The notes: a model not told the origin generated them from the letters alone. Shown: positions 31,228 through 38,704, counted from the stretch's first letter. The stretch is 42,708 nucleotides of DNA from Prevotella sp. (GCA_017960525.1 JAGCZA010000115.1:1-42708); one strand, 5' to 3'. Numbers and translations: made by a program.

Positions 31228-32591
31228 TGAAAACGAAAAGACTTTTATTCGTGTCGTTAATGGCCCTTTTGGCTATGACGATGTTTGTGGGGTGTTCTAA
31301 AGACGATGATTCGTCAGAGCCTGAGTATGCCCTCGAAGGTGAGTGGCTGGAATATAATAGTAGTGGTGAAATGGAACTCTATCAAGTTACCGATTATAGT
31401 AAAAGCGGAAGTTTCAAGATGCTACTTGTATGGGTAAGTGCTCAAAACAATGAATGGCAGAACATGTCTGGCAAATACAGCTATGACAAGGTAAACAATT
31501 CACTCCTGCTCAATTATGAAACAGAAATAGCTGGTAACAAGAACGTCACAATGTCTTTTAAAATAAGTTTTCGTGATGCCTACACTATGAGTATGTACGA
31601 CGAAAGCATGGGTGACAAAACCGATTTGTATCGAATTGTAGCCACGTATAATATGACTGTCGGACAAGAAAAGAAAATTGAGGCGGACGTCATAGACAAT
31701 CCCGTTTCCTACCAGTCTACGGCCAAAAGAGTGGCTACAGTCGACAATGCGGGTACTATTCGTGCCATCAAGCGTGGCACGTCGTACATTCTGGTGAAGT
31801 CGTCGACATCAACTGCCGTTGTCAGAGTAGTCGTGACCGATCCCGAGAACGTCATAGACGATTGTATGAAATATCTTGGACGCAACATAAACGAAGTTTC
31901 TGGCGAGTTTGACTTCAGACCGACTTTTGACTCCCAGCTGCAAGGGAATGATATGTGGGTCAGAGCTTACAATGTCGTAGATGAATACACGATGGATGTA
32001 GGTCTTTTCTATAATATCAGAGACAATAAAATAACTGCGGCAGTAGCCGATCTGCGTGAAACGGCCAAATGGAATGATATTATAGCTTCGTTCAACCGAA
32101 AATATGAATTTATTAATTCTATGGCTGTAGAAGGTGGAACAACTTATACTTACGATACTGAAAAGGACGGGAAAAAGGTGCAAATACTTTTAGACACGTC
32201 AGACAACACGGTGATGTATGTCTTAGGTTCCGACTCATACGAACAGTTAGACCAACTCATTAATTTGTCGATTGAGGAGATAGCAAATACCCTTGGAGTG
32301 GAGCTTGATGAGGATGATATTGAATCAGGCTACTTGATGGTCGATGTTTACGGTAATGATATCTTCGACCAAGTGACGGTGTCTTTCGACTCTGAGACCA
32401 AGGCAATTCAATATGTATCACTTACTTGCAAGGAAGGAATCACCCGCGCCCACATTGAGGGATGGTACAAGGAGCACTATAATGAAACTGGTGTGGAGCA
32501 GATACCATACGTAAATGAGACACTCGATGTGTTTATAAGCTTCTCCCAAAACAGAAGGGGTAGGACAACTGTAATGTATGCAAGATTCTAA
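31227..32591 (+). CDS. Lipoprotein with Big2-type Ig domain and two copies of a novel C-terminal module
   Basis: A 454-residue lipoprotein; signal and lipobox LLAMTMFVGCSKDDD (Cys23). The Asp/Glu run right after Cys resembles surface-export signals of Bacteroidetes lipoproteins. Residues about 36-135 look lipocalin-like (LEGEWLEYNSSGEME ... YRIV). A Big2-like domain follows (about 138-207, YQSTAKRVATVDNAGTIRAIKRGTSYILVK). Two related ~115-residue modules then occur (about 208-330 and 343-454), each starting with a helix of the form DDCMKYLG / EEIANTLG followed by strands. The downstream lipoprotein shares the whole architecture with one module. Function unknown. Confidence 0.72.
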   Translation: MKTKRLLFVSLMALLAMTMFVGCSKDDDSSEPEYALEGEWLEYNSSGEMELYQVTDYSKSGSFKMLLVWVSAQNNEWQNMSGKYSYDKVNNSLLLNYETEIAGNKNVTMSFKISFRDAYTMSMYDESMGDKTDLYRIVATYNMTVGQEKKIEADVIDNPVSYQSTAKRVATVDNAGTIRAIKRGTSYILVKSSTSTAVVRVVVTDPENVIDDCMKYLGRNINEVSGEFDFRPTFDSQLQGNDMWVRAYNVVDEYTMDVGLFYNIRDNKITAAVADLRETAKWNDIIASFNRKYEFINSMAVEGGTTYTYDTEKDGKKVQILLDTSDNTVMYVLGSDSYEQLDQLINLSIEEIANTLGVELDEDDIESGYLMVDVYGNDIFDQVTVSFDSETKAIQYVSLTCKEGITRAHIEGWYKEHYNETGVEQIPYVNETLDVFISFSQNRRGRTTVMYARF

Positions 32592-32604
32592 ACATAGAAG
32601 GAAA

Positions 32605-33624
32605 ATGAAAAAAGCATTTGAGATAGCAGCCTTGGTGTTGTGCTGCGTGGCAGTTTTTACTGGCTGTAAGAAAGACGATGACGAAGCCCCTGTGATCCTT
32701 AGTGCAGATATGTTTGGTGAATGGTGTTCACTTGCCGACTACGATAATTCTGCAACCGTCTTGAGACTGGGGAGAAATATGGATCTCACTTGGAATACTT
32801 ATCAGAACATTACCACCAACCCGAAGCTTTCAGAAGAGCTGTCGGGCTACTGGATTTATCATACTGACAGTCGTGTCATCGCAATGAACGTGAATTACTC
32901 GAAACGTGATGACATGATTACGGAGAATACTGTAACCGAATCATTTAACGTGGCCAAGCTGACTAAAAATTCGATGACCCTCCGAGATATGCAATACGGT
33001 TCCGAGACGACCTATTACCGTGTCGTGGAATCACACGAAAATGTGTATGGAGAGGCGTTTGACATTAGTTATGGAAAGGACACGACCGCAGTTAAGAGTT
33101 TCACGTCGTCGAATCCTGGTATTGCCCGAGTCGACAACACCGGGCATGTGACAACCAATAATGCGGGAATTGCATTTATTACCGTCCATATTGGCGATGA
33201 TGTCGCGATAGTGAAAGTTGAGGTGAAGACGCGTGTGGGCGTGTATGTGCAAGAGTTAAGCTTGACGATTGATGATGTGCTGGCTGCTCATGGCCAGCCG
33301 GACAATTCCGGGGCTGTTGGGCAAAATATGGCTATTATTTACCGCCAGTCCATTTTCGACGAGGCTCTTTCTGCTATCCAGTACCAGTATGATACGAGTA
33401 CGCGAGAGGTGACACGAATCTTGACGCTGTACAAGTCTGTATCAGACTATAATACAGACCGTGCTTTTATCCTGTCTAATTATGTTGACCACGGTTACAA
33501 CACGTATGGTCCGGAAGAGGAGTATTACCAGAACAAGTATTTGCTTTCTCCCTTCGAGGACTCTGGTTCGTACTTTATCTCTTACAATAATTTGGTGTAT
33601 TATGTGAGGGAGGGGCATTTCTAA
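32605..33624 (+). CDS. Lipoprotein with Big2-type Ig domain, paralogue of its upstream neighbour
   Basis: A 339-residue lipoprotein. The start was set at ATG 32605 (MKKAFEIAAL), which gives a normal signal peptide and a GAAGGAAA ribosome site; the longer frame from 32578 overlaps the previous gene. The lipobox is VFTGC (Cys21), followed by KKDDDEA. An N-terminal lipocalin-like region (FGEWCSLADYDNS) leads to a Big2-like domain (TSSNPGIARVDNTGHVTTNNAGIAFITV, about 135-210) and one C-terminal module (about 215-339) beginning SLTIDDVLAAHGQ. The parallel with the previous gene suggests duplication followed by loss or gain of one module. Last gene of the operon, ended by a bidirectional hairpin. 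Confidence 0.72.
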   Translation: MKKAFEIAALVLCCVAVFTGCKKDDDEAPVILSADMFGEWCSLADYDNSATVLRLGRNMDLTWNTYQNITTNPKLSEELSGYWIYHTDSRVIAMNVNYSKRDDMITENTVTESFNVAKLTKNSMTLRDMQYGSETTYYRVVESHENVYGEAFDISYGKDTTAVKSFTSSNPGIARVDNTGHVTTNNAGIAFITVHIGDDVAIVKVEVKTRVGVYVQELSLTIDDVLAAHGQPDNSGAVGQNMAIIYRQSIFDEALSAIQYQYDTSTREVTRILTLYKSVSDYNTDRAFILSNYVDHGYNTYGPEEEYYQNKYLLSPFEDSGSYFISYNNLVYYVREGHF

Positions 33625-33627
33625 CCA

Positions 33628-33662
33628 AATGACGAAATGAGAAATGAAAAATGAAAAATTTG
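33628..33662. repeat. AAATGAA heptanucleotide repeat, left arm of an inverted pair
   Basis: Five 7-bp units after the stop codon: AATGACG, AAATGAG, AAATGAA, AAATGAA, AAATTTG. The mirror-image repeat is at 33680-33707 (CAAATTT, TTCATTT, TTCATTT, TTCGTTT). Confidence 0.75.
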
Positions 33663-33698
33663 CAGACGCTCTGTCTAATCAAATTTTTCATTTTTCAT
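33644..33698. terminator. Bidirectional hairpin between convergent genes
   Basis: A 19-bp perfect inverted repeat (33644-33662 with 33680-33698) and a 17-base loop, A-rich on one arm and T-rich on the other. It separates the lipoprotein operon from RNase G and can terminate both. Confidence 0.7.
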
Positions 33699-33715
33699 TT
33701 TTCGTTTGCAAATAG

Positions 33716-35293
33716 TCACTTGCTTACTTCGTTGCTTTCCCTCATATCGATGAACTGGCGCTTGGAGTCGTAGAATTCGTATTGCAGGAAGGCGAGTTTC
33801 TGGCTTGGGACGATGCGGATGCCAAGGCCGTACTTCAGCTGCCACTTCAGCTTGAGGGAAACGACGCCTTGGTTGATGTAGGCTGCCACGTAGGGGTGGA
33901 CGTGCAGGGAGAAGCGGCGGATGCCGATTTGGTTGACCAGGCGGTCAATCTTGCTTTCCAGTTGGTCGGCGAAGAGGATGCTCGACTTGATTTTTCCTGT
34001 TCCGTGACAGGTGGGGCAGCTCTCTTCTACGGCGACATCCATTGCCGGACGGACGCGCTGGCGCGTGATTTGCATGAGTCCGAACTTTGACAGGGGCAGG
34101 ATGTTGTGGCGGGCGCGGTCTTTCTTCATGTTTTCGCACATTCGCTCGTAGAGCATCTGGCGGTCTTCGGCCAGGTTCATGTCGATGAAGTCGACAACGA
34201 TGATGCCGCCCATATCGCGTAGGCGCAACTGGCGTGCCAGCTCGTCGGCGGCTCCCAGGTTGGTCTCAAGGGCGTTGGCTTCCTGTCCGTTTTCTTTCTT
34301 GATGCGTGTTCCGCTGTTCACGTCGACCACGTGCATAGCCTCTGTATGCTCGATGATGAGGTATGCTCCCCGCTTGTAGTTCACCGTCCGCCCGAAGCCC
34401 GACTTGAGCTGTTTGGTGACGTTGAAGTTGTCGAAAATGGGGACGGTGCCCTTGTAGAGCTTGACGATGTCGGCTTTTTCGGGGGCGATGAGTGTGACGT
34501 AGTCCAGAATCTGGCGGTGTATGTCGGCATCGTTCACGTAGATGCCGTCATAAGTGGGGTTGAAGAGGTCGCGCAGCAAAGCCACGGCGCGCGTCTGCTC
34601 CTCGAAGACGAGGATGGGTCGCTTGGTGGTTTTCTGGAATTGGGTGATGGCTTCTTCCCATCGTTTCAGCAGCACTTTCAGCTCTTGGTCGAGTTCGGCG
34701 GCGCGTTTCCCTTCTGCCACGGTACGGACGATGACGCCGAAGTTCTTCGGTTTCATGCTCTGCACCAGCTGTTTCAGGCGTGAGCGCTCTTCTCCGCGTT
34801 TGATTTTGCTGCTCACCGACACTTTGTCGCCGAATGGGATGAGCACCATGTACCGCCCTGCGAAGCTGAGGTCGCAGGTCAGTCGCGGGCCTTTGGTGTT
34901 GATGGGTTCCTTGACTACCTGGACGAGAATTTCCTGCCCCACGGAGAGTGTGTTCTGTATGCTTCCGTCTTTGGGCAGGTCGGGCAGGTGTGTGGCGTTC
35001 TGGATGGGGAAGAGCTTTTTGCGGTCGCTGCCTACCTGTTTGAGGTATTTCTCATACGAGCTGAATTGTAGTCCCAGGTCAAGATAGTGGAGGAAGGCTT
35101 CTTTCTCAGAGCCTACGTCCACGAAGCAAGCGTTCAGTCCGGGCATGAGCTTTTTGACTTTGCCCACGTAGATGTTTCCCACGGCAAACGACATTTCCCT
35201 TGGCTCGTTCTGGTATTCCACCAGGTTTTTGTCTTCGAGCAGGGCGATGGAGATTTCCTTGGGCTGCACATCAATGATTACTTCGCTTGTCAT
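33716..35293 (-). CDS. rng: Ribonuclease E/G family endoribonuclease
   Basis: Single-strand-specific endoribonuclease processing rRNA and mRNA. The 525-residue protein begins MTSEVIIDVQPKEISIALLED. An S1 RNA-binding domain occupies about 38-130 (GNIYVGKVKKLMPGLNACFVDVGSEKEAFLH). The catalytic region carries the metal-binding acids in VVDVNSGT and IIVVDFIDM and the zinc-link cysteines CPTCHGTG. It lacks the long C-terminal scaffold of E. coli RNase E, so it is RNase G-like. It lies downstream of HU and a tiny basic protein on the same strand, separated from them by a prominent hairpin. Confidence 0.95.
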   Translation of the reverse strand: MTSEVIIDVQPKEISIALLEDKNLVEYQNEPREMSFAVGNIYVGKVKKLMPGLNACFVDVGSEKEAFLHYLDLGLQFSSYEKYLKQVGSDRKKLFPIQNATHLPDLPKDGSIQNTLSVGQEILVQVVKEPINTKGPRLTCDLSFAGRYMVLIPFGDKVSVSSKIKRGEERSRLKQLVQSMKPKNFGVIVRTVAEGKRAAELDQELKVLLKRWEEAITQFQKTTKRPILVFEEQTRAVALLRDLFNPTYDGIYVNDADIHRQILDYVTLIAPEKADIVKLYKGTVPIFDNFNVTKQLKSGFGRTVNYKRGAYLIIEHTEAMHVVDVNSGTRIKKENGQEANALETNLGAADELARQLRLRDMGGIIVVDFIDMNLAEDRQMLYERMCENMKKDRARHNILPLSKFGLMQITRQRVRPAMDVAVEESCPTCHGTGKIKSSILFADQLESKIDRLVNQIGIRRFSLHVHPYVAAYINQGVVSLKLKWQLKYGLGIRIVPSQKLAFLQYEFYDSKRQFIDMRESNEVSK

Positions 35294-35336
35294 TCTTTTT
35301 TCTCTTGCTGTTGTTTTAAAGTAGTACTAACAAAGA

Positions 35337-35387
35337 AAGGAGTACCCCGGCACACTTCTGAGTGTTGTACCCTGGGGTAGGCTCCTT
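35337..35387 (-). promoter_or_regulatory. Three-tier hairpin upstream of RNase G
   Basis: Nested stems: AAGGAG (35337-35342) with CTCCTT (35382-35387), ACCCC (35344-35348) with GGGGT (35374-35378), and ACACT-TCTG-AGTGT (35352-35365). On the transcribed (minus) strand it starts 10 bases after the end of the rng-distal neighbour's end signal region and stops 43 bases before the rng ATG. It could be a terminator of the HU message or a cleavage/autoregulation site in the rng leader; the T-tract after it (TTTCTTTG) is only moderate. Confidence 0.55.
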
Positions 35388-35412
35388 CCATTCTTCTTCT
35401 CGGCATCAGAGC

Positions 35413-35502
35413 TTATTTGCTCTTATGACGGTTCTTGCGCAGTCTCTTCTTACGCTTGTGAGTGGCCATCTTGTGGCCCTTTTTCTTTTTTCCGTTTGGC
35501 AT
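35413..35502 (-). CDS. 29-residue basic protein, AURKAIP1/COX24-like (candidate ribosomal protein)
   Basis: A very small gene: ATG at 35502, TAA at 35413-35415. The product starts MPNGKKKKGHKMATHKRKK and is more than half Lys, Arg or His. Its length and composition match the short Bacteroidetes proteins annotated with the AURKAIP1/COX24 domain, related to mitochondrial mS38 and mycobacterial bS22, which bind the small ribosomal subunit. An internal ATG (codon 12) could give a still shorter form. It lies between HU and RNase G. Existence is supported by conservation of the pattern as I recall it; the ribosomal role is inferred from homologues. Confidence 0.7.
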   Translation of the reverse strand: MPNGKKKKGHKMATHKRKKRLRKNRHKSK

Positions 35503-35556
35503 AATTGTAAAGATGTTTTGTGTATGATGTGTAATGAATTACTTAGTTTCCCGCGT

Positions 35557-35838
35557 TTAGTCCTGCACCATGCGGTTCATGAAGCTTTTGCAGGGCTTGA
35601 AGGCTGGCAGGTCATGGGCTTCGATGACCAGCGTAGTGTTTTTCGATATGTTGCGTGCGGTCTTCTTGGCACGATGCTTCACGATGAAGCTGCCGAAGCC
35701 TCTCAGATAAACATTTTCCTTGTTGTTGGCCAGACTCATGCGAATCTCTTCCATAAATGACTCAACGACGGCCAATACCTCTTTGGAGCCGATACCTGTC
35801 TGTAGTGAAATCGATTTTACTATTTCTGCTTTTGTCAT
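35557..35838 (-). CDS. HU-family DNA-binding protein
   Basis: Nucleoid-associated dimeric DNA-bending protein. The 93-residue product begins MTKAEIVKSISLQTGIGSKEVLAVVESFM and has the beta-arm region VYLRGFGSFIVKHRAKKTARN with ISKNTTLVIEAHDLPAFKP. Length and motifs are canonical. Own promoter (35882-35889); the basic 29-residue protein follows 54 bases downstream. Confidence 0.95.
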   Translation of the reverse strand: MTKAEIVKSISLQTGIGSKEVLAVVESFMEEIRMSLANNKENVYLRGFGSFIVKHRAKKTARNISKNTTLVIEAHDLPAFKPCKSFMNRMVQD

Positions 35839-35881
35839 AATTATTAAGTGCTTATAAAGTGTAATTCAAAAATTTAGGCTG

Positions 35882-35889
35882 CAAAGGTA
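35882..35889 (-). promoter_or_regulatory. -7 element of the HU gene
   Basis: Minus-strand TACCTTTG, 43 bases before the HU start. The -33 site 20 bases upstream (35910-35913, TTTT) is a three-of-four match. Confidence 0.65.
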
Positions 35890-35969
35890 CTCATTTTCAG
35901 TCTGATAAGAAAATATTTTTAGATTTTTTTTCTAATCAGGGTGCATTTTCCTGTTTTTCCCCTTCTTTA

Positions 35970-36668
35970 TCAGTTGCCAAAGTAGGCTGTCAGCTCTTCT
36001 TTGGCCGCCGTATTGTCGTTGGCCAGGTCGCGGATGATGCGCCCTTTTTCCAGCAGGGCGATGCGCGTGCTGATGTCAACGGTATGTTGCAGGTTGTGGC
36101 TGCTGATGAGCAGGGTGGCCCCTGTCCGGGCGGCATAGTCCGTAAGCATGCGCTTGAGCACCACCTGGCTGGTGGGGTCGAGGAAGTTGAACGGCTCGTC
36201 GAGAATCACCAGTTGCGGCTGGCGGATGAGGGCCGATATGATGCCCACTTTCTGTTTGTTGCCTGCGGAGAGGTTGCGGATGAGTTTCCGTTGGCCGAAC
36301 ACTTCGCCGCCGGCAAAGTGGTCGAACTTCGACAGGCGTTCTTCCACGTCGTGCTGTGCGATGCCGCTGATTTTTCCGAGGAACGAGAAATACTCTTCGG
36401 GCGTGAGGAAGTCGATGAGGAAGCCCTCGTCGATGTATGCGCCTGTAAACTGTTTCCATTCTTCGCTTTCGGCAGGGTTGATGCCGTCGATGGCCACTTG
36501 GCCGCTGTCGGGCTTCAGCAGGTCGAGCAGCATGCGGAACAGGGTGGTCTTGCCCGCGCCATTGTTTCCCACCAGTCCCAGCACCTCGCCGTCGCCAATG
36601 CGGAACGAGTCGATGTCGCACGCCGTGGTGGTGCCAAAGTCTTTCTTCAGGTTGCTTATTTCTATCAT
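35970..36668 (-). CDS. ABC transporter ATP-binding protein without an adjacent permease
   Basis: A 232-residue ATPase. The start was set at ATG 36668 (MIEISNLKKDFG); the frame extends upstream into the 22-bp repeat array but without family similarity. Walker A GLVGNNGAGKTTLFRML, Q-loop region QFTGAYIDEGFL, signature LSAGNKQKVG and Walker B LVILDEPFNFLDP are intact. It resembles the ATPases of bacterial export systems that lack a binding protein. No permease is encoded on either side (HU downstream, miaB divergent), so its membrane partner must be elsewhere. Expression may be controlled by the palindromic array just upstream. Confidence 0.88.
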   Translation of the reverse strand: MIEISNLKKDFGTTTACDIDSFRIGDGEVLGLVGNNGAGKTTLFRMLLDLLKPDSGQVAIDGINPAESEEWKQFTGAYIDEGFLIDFLTPEEYFSFLGKISGIAQHDVEERLSKFDHFAGGEVFGQRKLIRNLSAGNKQKVGIISALIRQPQLVILDEPFNFLDPTSQVVLKRMLTDYAARTGATLLISSHNLQHTVDISTRIALLEKGRIIRDLANDNTAAKEELTAYFGN

Positions 36669-36698
36669 GGTCGTATCCCTGTTTTTGGGGTCTCTTTT

Positions 36699-36786
36699 TT
36701 TGGTTCGTCCTTTCTGGTAGTTTGGTTCGTCCAAACTCCCACTTTGGTTCGTCCAAACTATGAGTTTGGTTCGTCCAAATTTTTAG
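36699..36786. repeat. 22-bp tandem array of palindromes
   Basis: TTTGGTTCGTCC occurs at 36699, 36721, 36743 and 36765, exactly 22 bases apart. In copies 2-4 it is followed by AAA, completing the palindrome TTTGG-N5-CCAAA (extended AGTTTGG/CCAAACT in copy 2). The ten spacer bases differ among copies. It lies 31 bases upstream of the ABC ATPase start and about 165 bases before the miaB promoter. Confidence 0.9.
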
Positions 36787-36951
36787 GCCGGTCCACTTCG
36801 GGTCTGCAAAATTAGTCAAAAAAGGCGTAAGTCGGGGCCACAGGCTGCAAATCTCCTCTTCTTTTAAGCATTTTTTAGGGTTTGCCGCCTGCTTATCGCT
36901 AAATAGCATTAAATCGGAAGTCAAAGTTGCGCTTTTTTGTCCGATAATTCG
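36787..36951. other. Intergenic stretch between the palindromic array and the miaB promoter
   Basis: No gene or clear signal is seen; together with the array and promoter it completes the 311-base divergent interval between the ABC ATPase and miaB. Confidence 0.6.
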
Positions 36952-36959
36952 TAATTTTG
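36952..36959 (+). promoter_or_regulatory. -7 element of miaB
   Basis: TAATTTTG followed by CAGCG, 20 bases before the ATG at 36980. The best -33 candidate (GTTG at 36926) is at 22-base spacing. Confidence 0.6.
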
Positions 36960-36979
36960 CAGCGTCAATCAACAAGACT

Positions 36980-38305
36980 ATGAAACATCTTTATATTGAG
37001 ACCTACGGCTGTCAGATGAATGTGGCCGACTCCGAGGTGGTCGCCTCCGTGATGAAAATGGCTGACTACGAGACCTGCGAAACCATCGACGGGGCCGATG
37101 CCGTCTTTCTGAACACCTGCTCCGTGCGCGACAATGCCGAGCAGAAAATCATCCACCGGCTGGCAGAATTGCGAAGCCTGAAGTCGAAGAGGCCCTTTCT
37201 CATCGGCGTGCTGGGCTGTATGGCCGAGCGCGTGAAGGAGTCGCTGCTCAACGACCATGGTGCCGACATCGTGGCTGGACCTGACAGCTACCTGTCGCTC
37301 CCGCATCTGGTGGCTCAGGCCGAAATGGGTCAGAAAGCCATCGACGTGGAGTTGTCGGCTACAGAGACCTATCGCGACGTGGTGCCCCAGCGTATGAGCA
37401 TAGGCCGGAGCATTGGCGGCTTTGTCAGCATTATGCGAGGCTGCAACAATTTCTGCCACTACTGCATAGTGCCCTATACACGCGGGCGTGAGCGCAGCCG
37501 CGACGTGGACAGTATATTAAAAGAGGTGTGCGATCTGCGCGACCGAGGTTACAAAGAGGTGACCCTGCTCGGGCAGAATGTCAATTCCTACAGGGCCACA
37601 GACGAGCGTCAGCCTCAGACAGCCGTCGACTTCCCCCAACTGCTGCGCCTTGTGGCCGGACAGGCACCAGAAATGCGCGTCCGCTTCACCACCTCGCATC
37701 CAAAGGATATGAGCGACGAGACGCTTCACGTCATTGCCGAAACGCCCAACGTCTGCCCCCACATCCATCTGCCCGTGCAGAGCGGTTCCAACCGCATACT
37801 GCAACTGATGAACAGAAAATACACACGCGAGTGGTATCTGGGGCGTGTGGAAGCCATTCGCCGCATCATTCCTGCTTGCAGCATCACCACCGACATCTTT
37901 GTGGGCTATCACTCGGAAACCGAGGAAGACCACCAACTCTCGTTGAGCCTCATGCGCGAGGTGGGTTACGATGCCGCCTTTATGTTCAAGTACAGCCAAC
38001 GGCCAGGCACCTACGCCTCCAAGCATCTGCCCGACGACGTGCCCGAAGAGGTGAAGTTGCGTCGCCTGAACGAGATGATTGCTCTGCAGACGGAGATTTC
38101 CGCCCAGCAGAACCGCAAGGACGAGGGCCAAGAGTTCGACGTGCTGGTAGAGGGCTTCTCCAAGCGCAGTCGTGAGCAACTCTGCGGACGGACCGGGCAA
38201 AACAAGATGGTCGTCTTCGACAAGGGGGCGCATCATATTGGGGAGACCGTGCGCGTCAGAATCACAGGCAGCACCAGCGCCACACTCTTCGGTCAAGCCC
38301 TTTGA
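36980..38305 (+). CDS. miaB: tRNA-2-methylthio-N6-dimethylallyladenosine synthase
   Basis: Radical-SAM methylthiotransferase that modifies i6A37 in tRNAs reading UNN codons. The 441-residue protein has the N-terminal MTTase domain with its three cluster cysteines (YGCQMNVADSE, FLNTCSVRDNAEQK, GVLGCMAERVKE), the radical-SAM motif CNNFCHYCIVPYTRGRERSR (CxxxCxxC) and a C-terminal TRAM domain (about 375-440). The neighbouring tRNA-Ser(GCT) reads AGY codons and is not a usual target, so the adjacency is probably chance. A T-rich/A-rich inverted stem (about 38308-38338) may terminate it. Confidence 0.95.
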   Translation: MKHLYIETYGCQMNVADSEVVASVMKMADYETCETIDGADAVFLNTCSVRDNAEQKIIHRLAELRSLKSKRPFLIGVLGCMAERVKESLLNDHGADIVAGPDSYLSLPHLVAQAEMGQKAIDVELSATETYRDVVPQRMSIGRSIGGFVSIMRGCNNFCHYCIVPYTRGRERSRDVDSILKEVCDLRDRGYKEVTLLGQNVNSYRATDERQPQTAVDFPQLLRLVAGQAPEMRVRFTTSHPKDMSDETLHVIAETPNVCPHIHLPVQSGSNRILQLMNRKYTREWYLGRVEAIRRIIPACSITTDIFVGYHSETEEDHQLSLSLMREVGYDAAFMFKYSQRPGTYASKHLPDDVPEEVKLRRLNEMIALQTEISAQQNRKDEGQEFDVLVEGFSKRSREQLCGRTGQNKMVVFDKGAHHIGETVRVRITGSTSATLFGQAL

Positions 38306-38307
38306 AC

Positions 38308-38338
38308 GCTTTTTTCGTCCTTTCCGAGAAAAAAAACG
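38308..38338 (+). terminator. Weak inverted repeat after miaB
   Basis: CGCTTTTTTCG and CGAGAAAAAA pair imperfectly across TCCTTTC. No T-run follows the second arm, so termination is uncertain. Confidence 0.35.
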
Positions 38339-38345
38339 TGAAAAA

Positions 38346-38377
38346 TTTGCAGGGAATAAAAAATAGTTGTACCTTTG
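38346..38377 (+). promoter_or_regulatory. Promoter of tRNA-Ser
   Basis: TTTG (38346-38349), 20 bases, TACCTTTG (38370-38377), then CACCC. The primary transcript would carry about 43 bases before the mature tRNA. Confidence 0.75.
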
Positions 38378-38426
38378 CACCCGCGTTTGAGAGAAAACGC
38401 TTTTTGGCGGACAAATCGGAAGCCAG

Positions 38427-38516
38427 GGAAGTTTGGGTGAGTGGCTGAAACCAGCAGTTTGCTAAACTGCCGTACGGGTTCCCGTACCGGGGGTTCGAAT
38501 CCCCCAGCTTCCGCCA
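38427..38516 (+). tRNA. tRNA-Ser (anticodon GCT)
   Basis: Acceptor GGAAGTT (38427-38433) pairs with AGCTTCC, discriminator G, encoded CCA (38514-38516). The anticodon stem-loop is GCAGT-TTGCTAA-ACTGC with anticodon GCT, reading AGC/AGU. The T-arm is GGGGG-TTCGAAT-CCCCC. A long class II variable arm (about 38471-38489) confirms a serine tRNA. A terminator follows directly. Confidence 0.95.
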
Positions 38517-38528
38517 AAACCAGTAAAG

Positions 38529-38555
38529 AGAGAGCTGAACAAGCTCTCTTTCTTT
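38529..38555 (+). terminator. Terminator after tRNA-Ser
   Basis: AGAGAGCT (38529-38536) pairs with AGCTCTCT (38542-38549), 5-base loop, followed by TTCTTT. Confidence 0.75.
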
Positions 38556-38648
38556 ATGCCCGTTTCCTTGTCGGGCCCGAAAATCAGCCCCTTACCGTCA
38601 AACAGCGTTAATAATCCAAAATCTTTTCGCTGTTTCATCTTTATTTTG

Positions 38649-38656
38649 TACCTTTG
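38649..38656 (+). promoter_or_regulatory. -7 element of pheT
   Basis: TACCTTTG followed by CACCC; the -33 site (TTTTC near 38624) is partial. The leader to the pheT ATG is about 43 bases and T/A-rich. Confidence 0.65.
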
Positions 38657-38704
38657 CACCCAAGTTTTTTAACAGTAAACATCTATATCGTAAAACAAGA
38701 GAAG

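Noticed and set aside
36076-36975. Long minus-strand frame reading across the 22-bp array into the ABC gene region
   Set aside because: A shadow of the ABC ATPase in another frame; the repeated GRTK/DEP peptides come from the non-coding array, whose 22-bp period is not a multiple of 3.
37517-38380. Long minus-strand frame opposite miaB
   Set aside because: miaB on the plus strand has all family motifs; the opposite frame is a composition artefact.
38421-38433. Alternative tRNA 5' end using GGAAGCC at 38418
   Set aside because: That acceptor mismatches the 3' strand and leaves an impossible gap before the D-arm; GGAAGTT at 38427 pairs fully, allowing one G-U.
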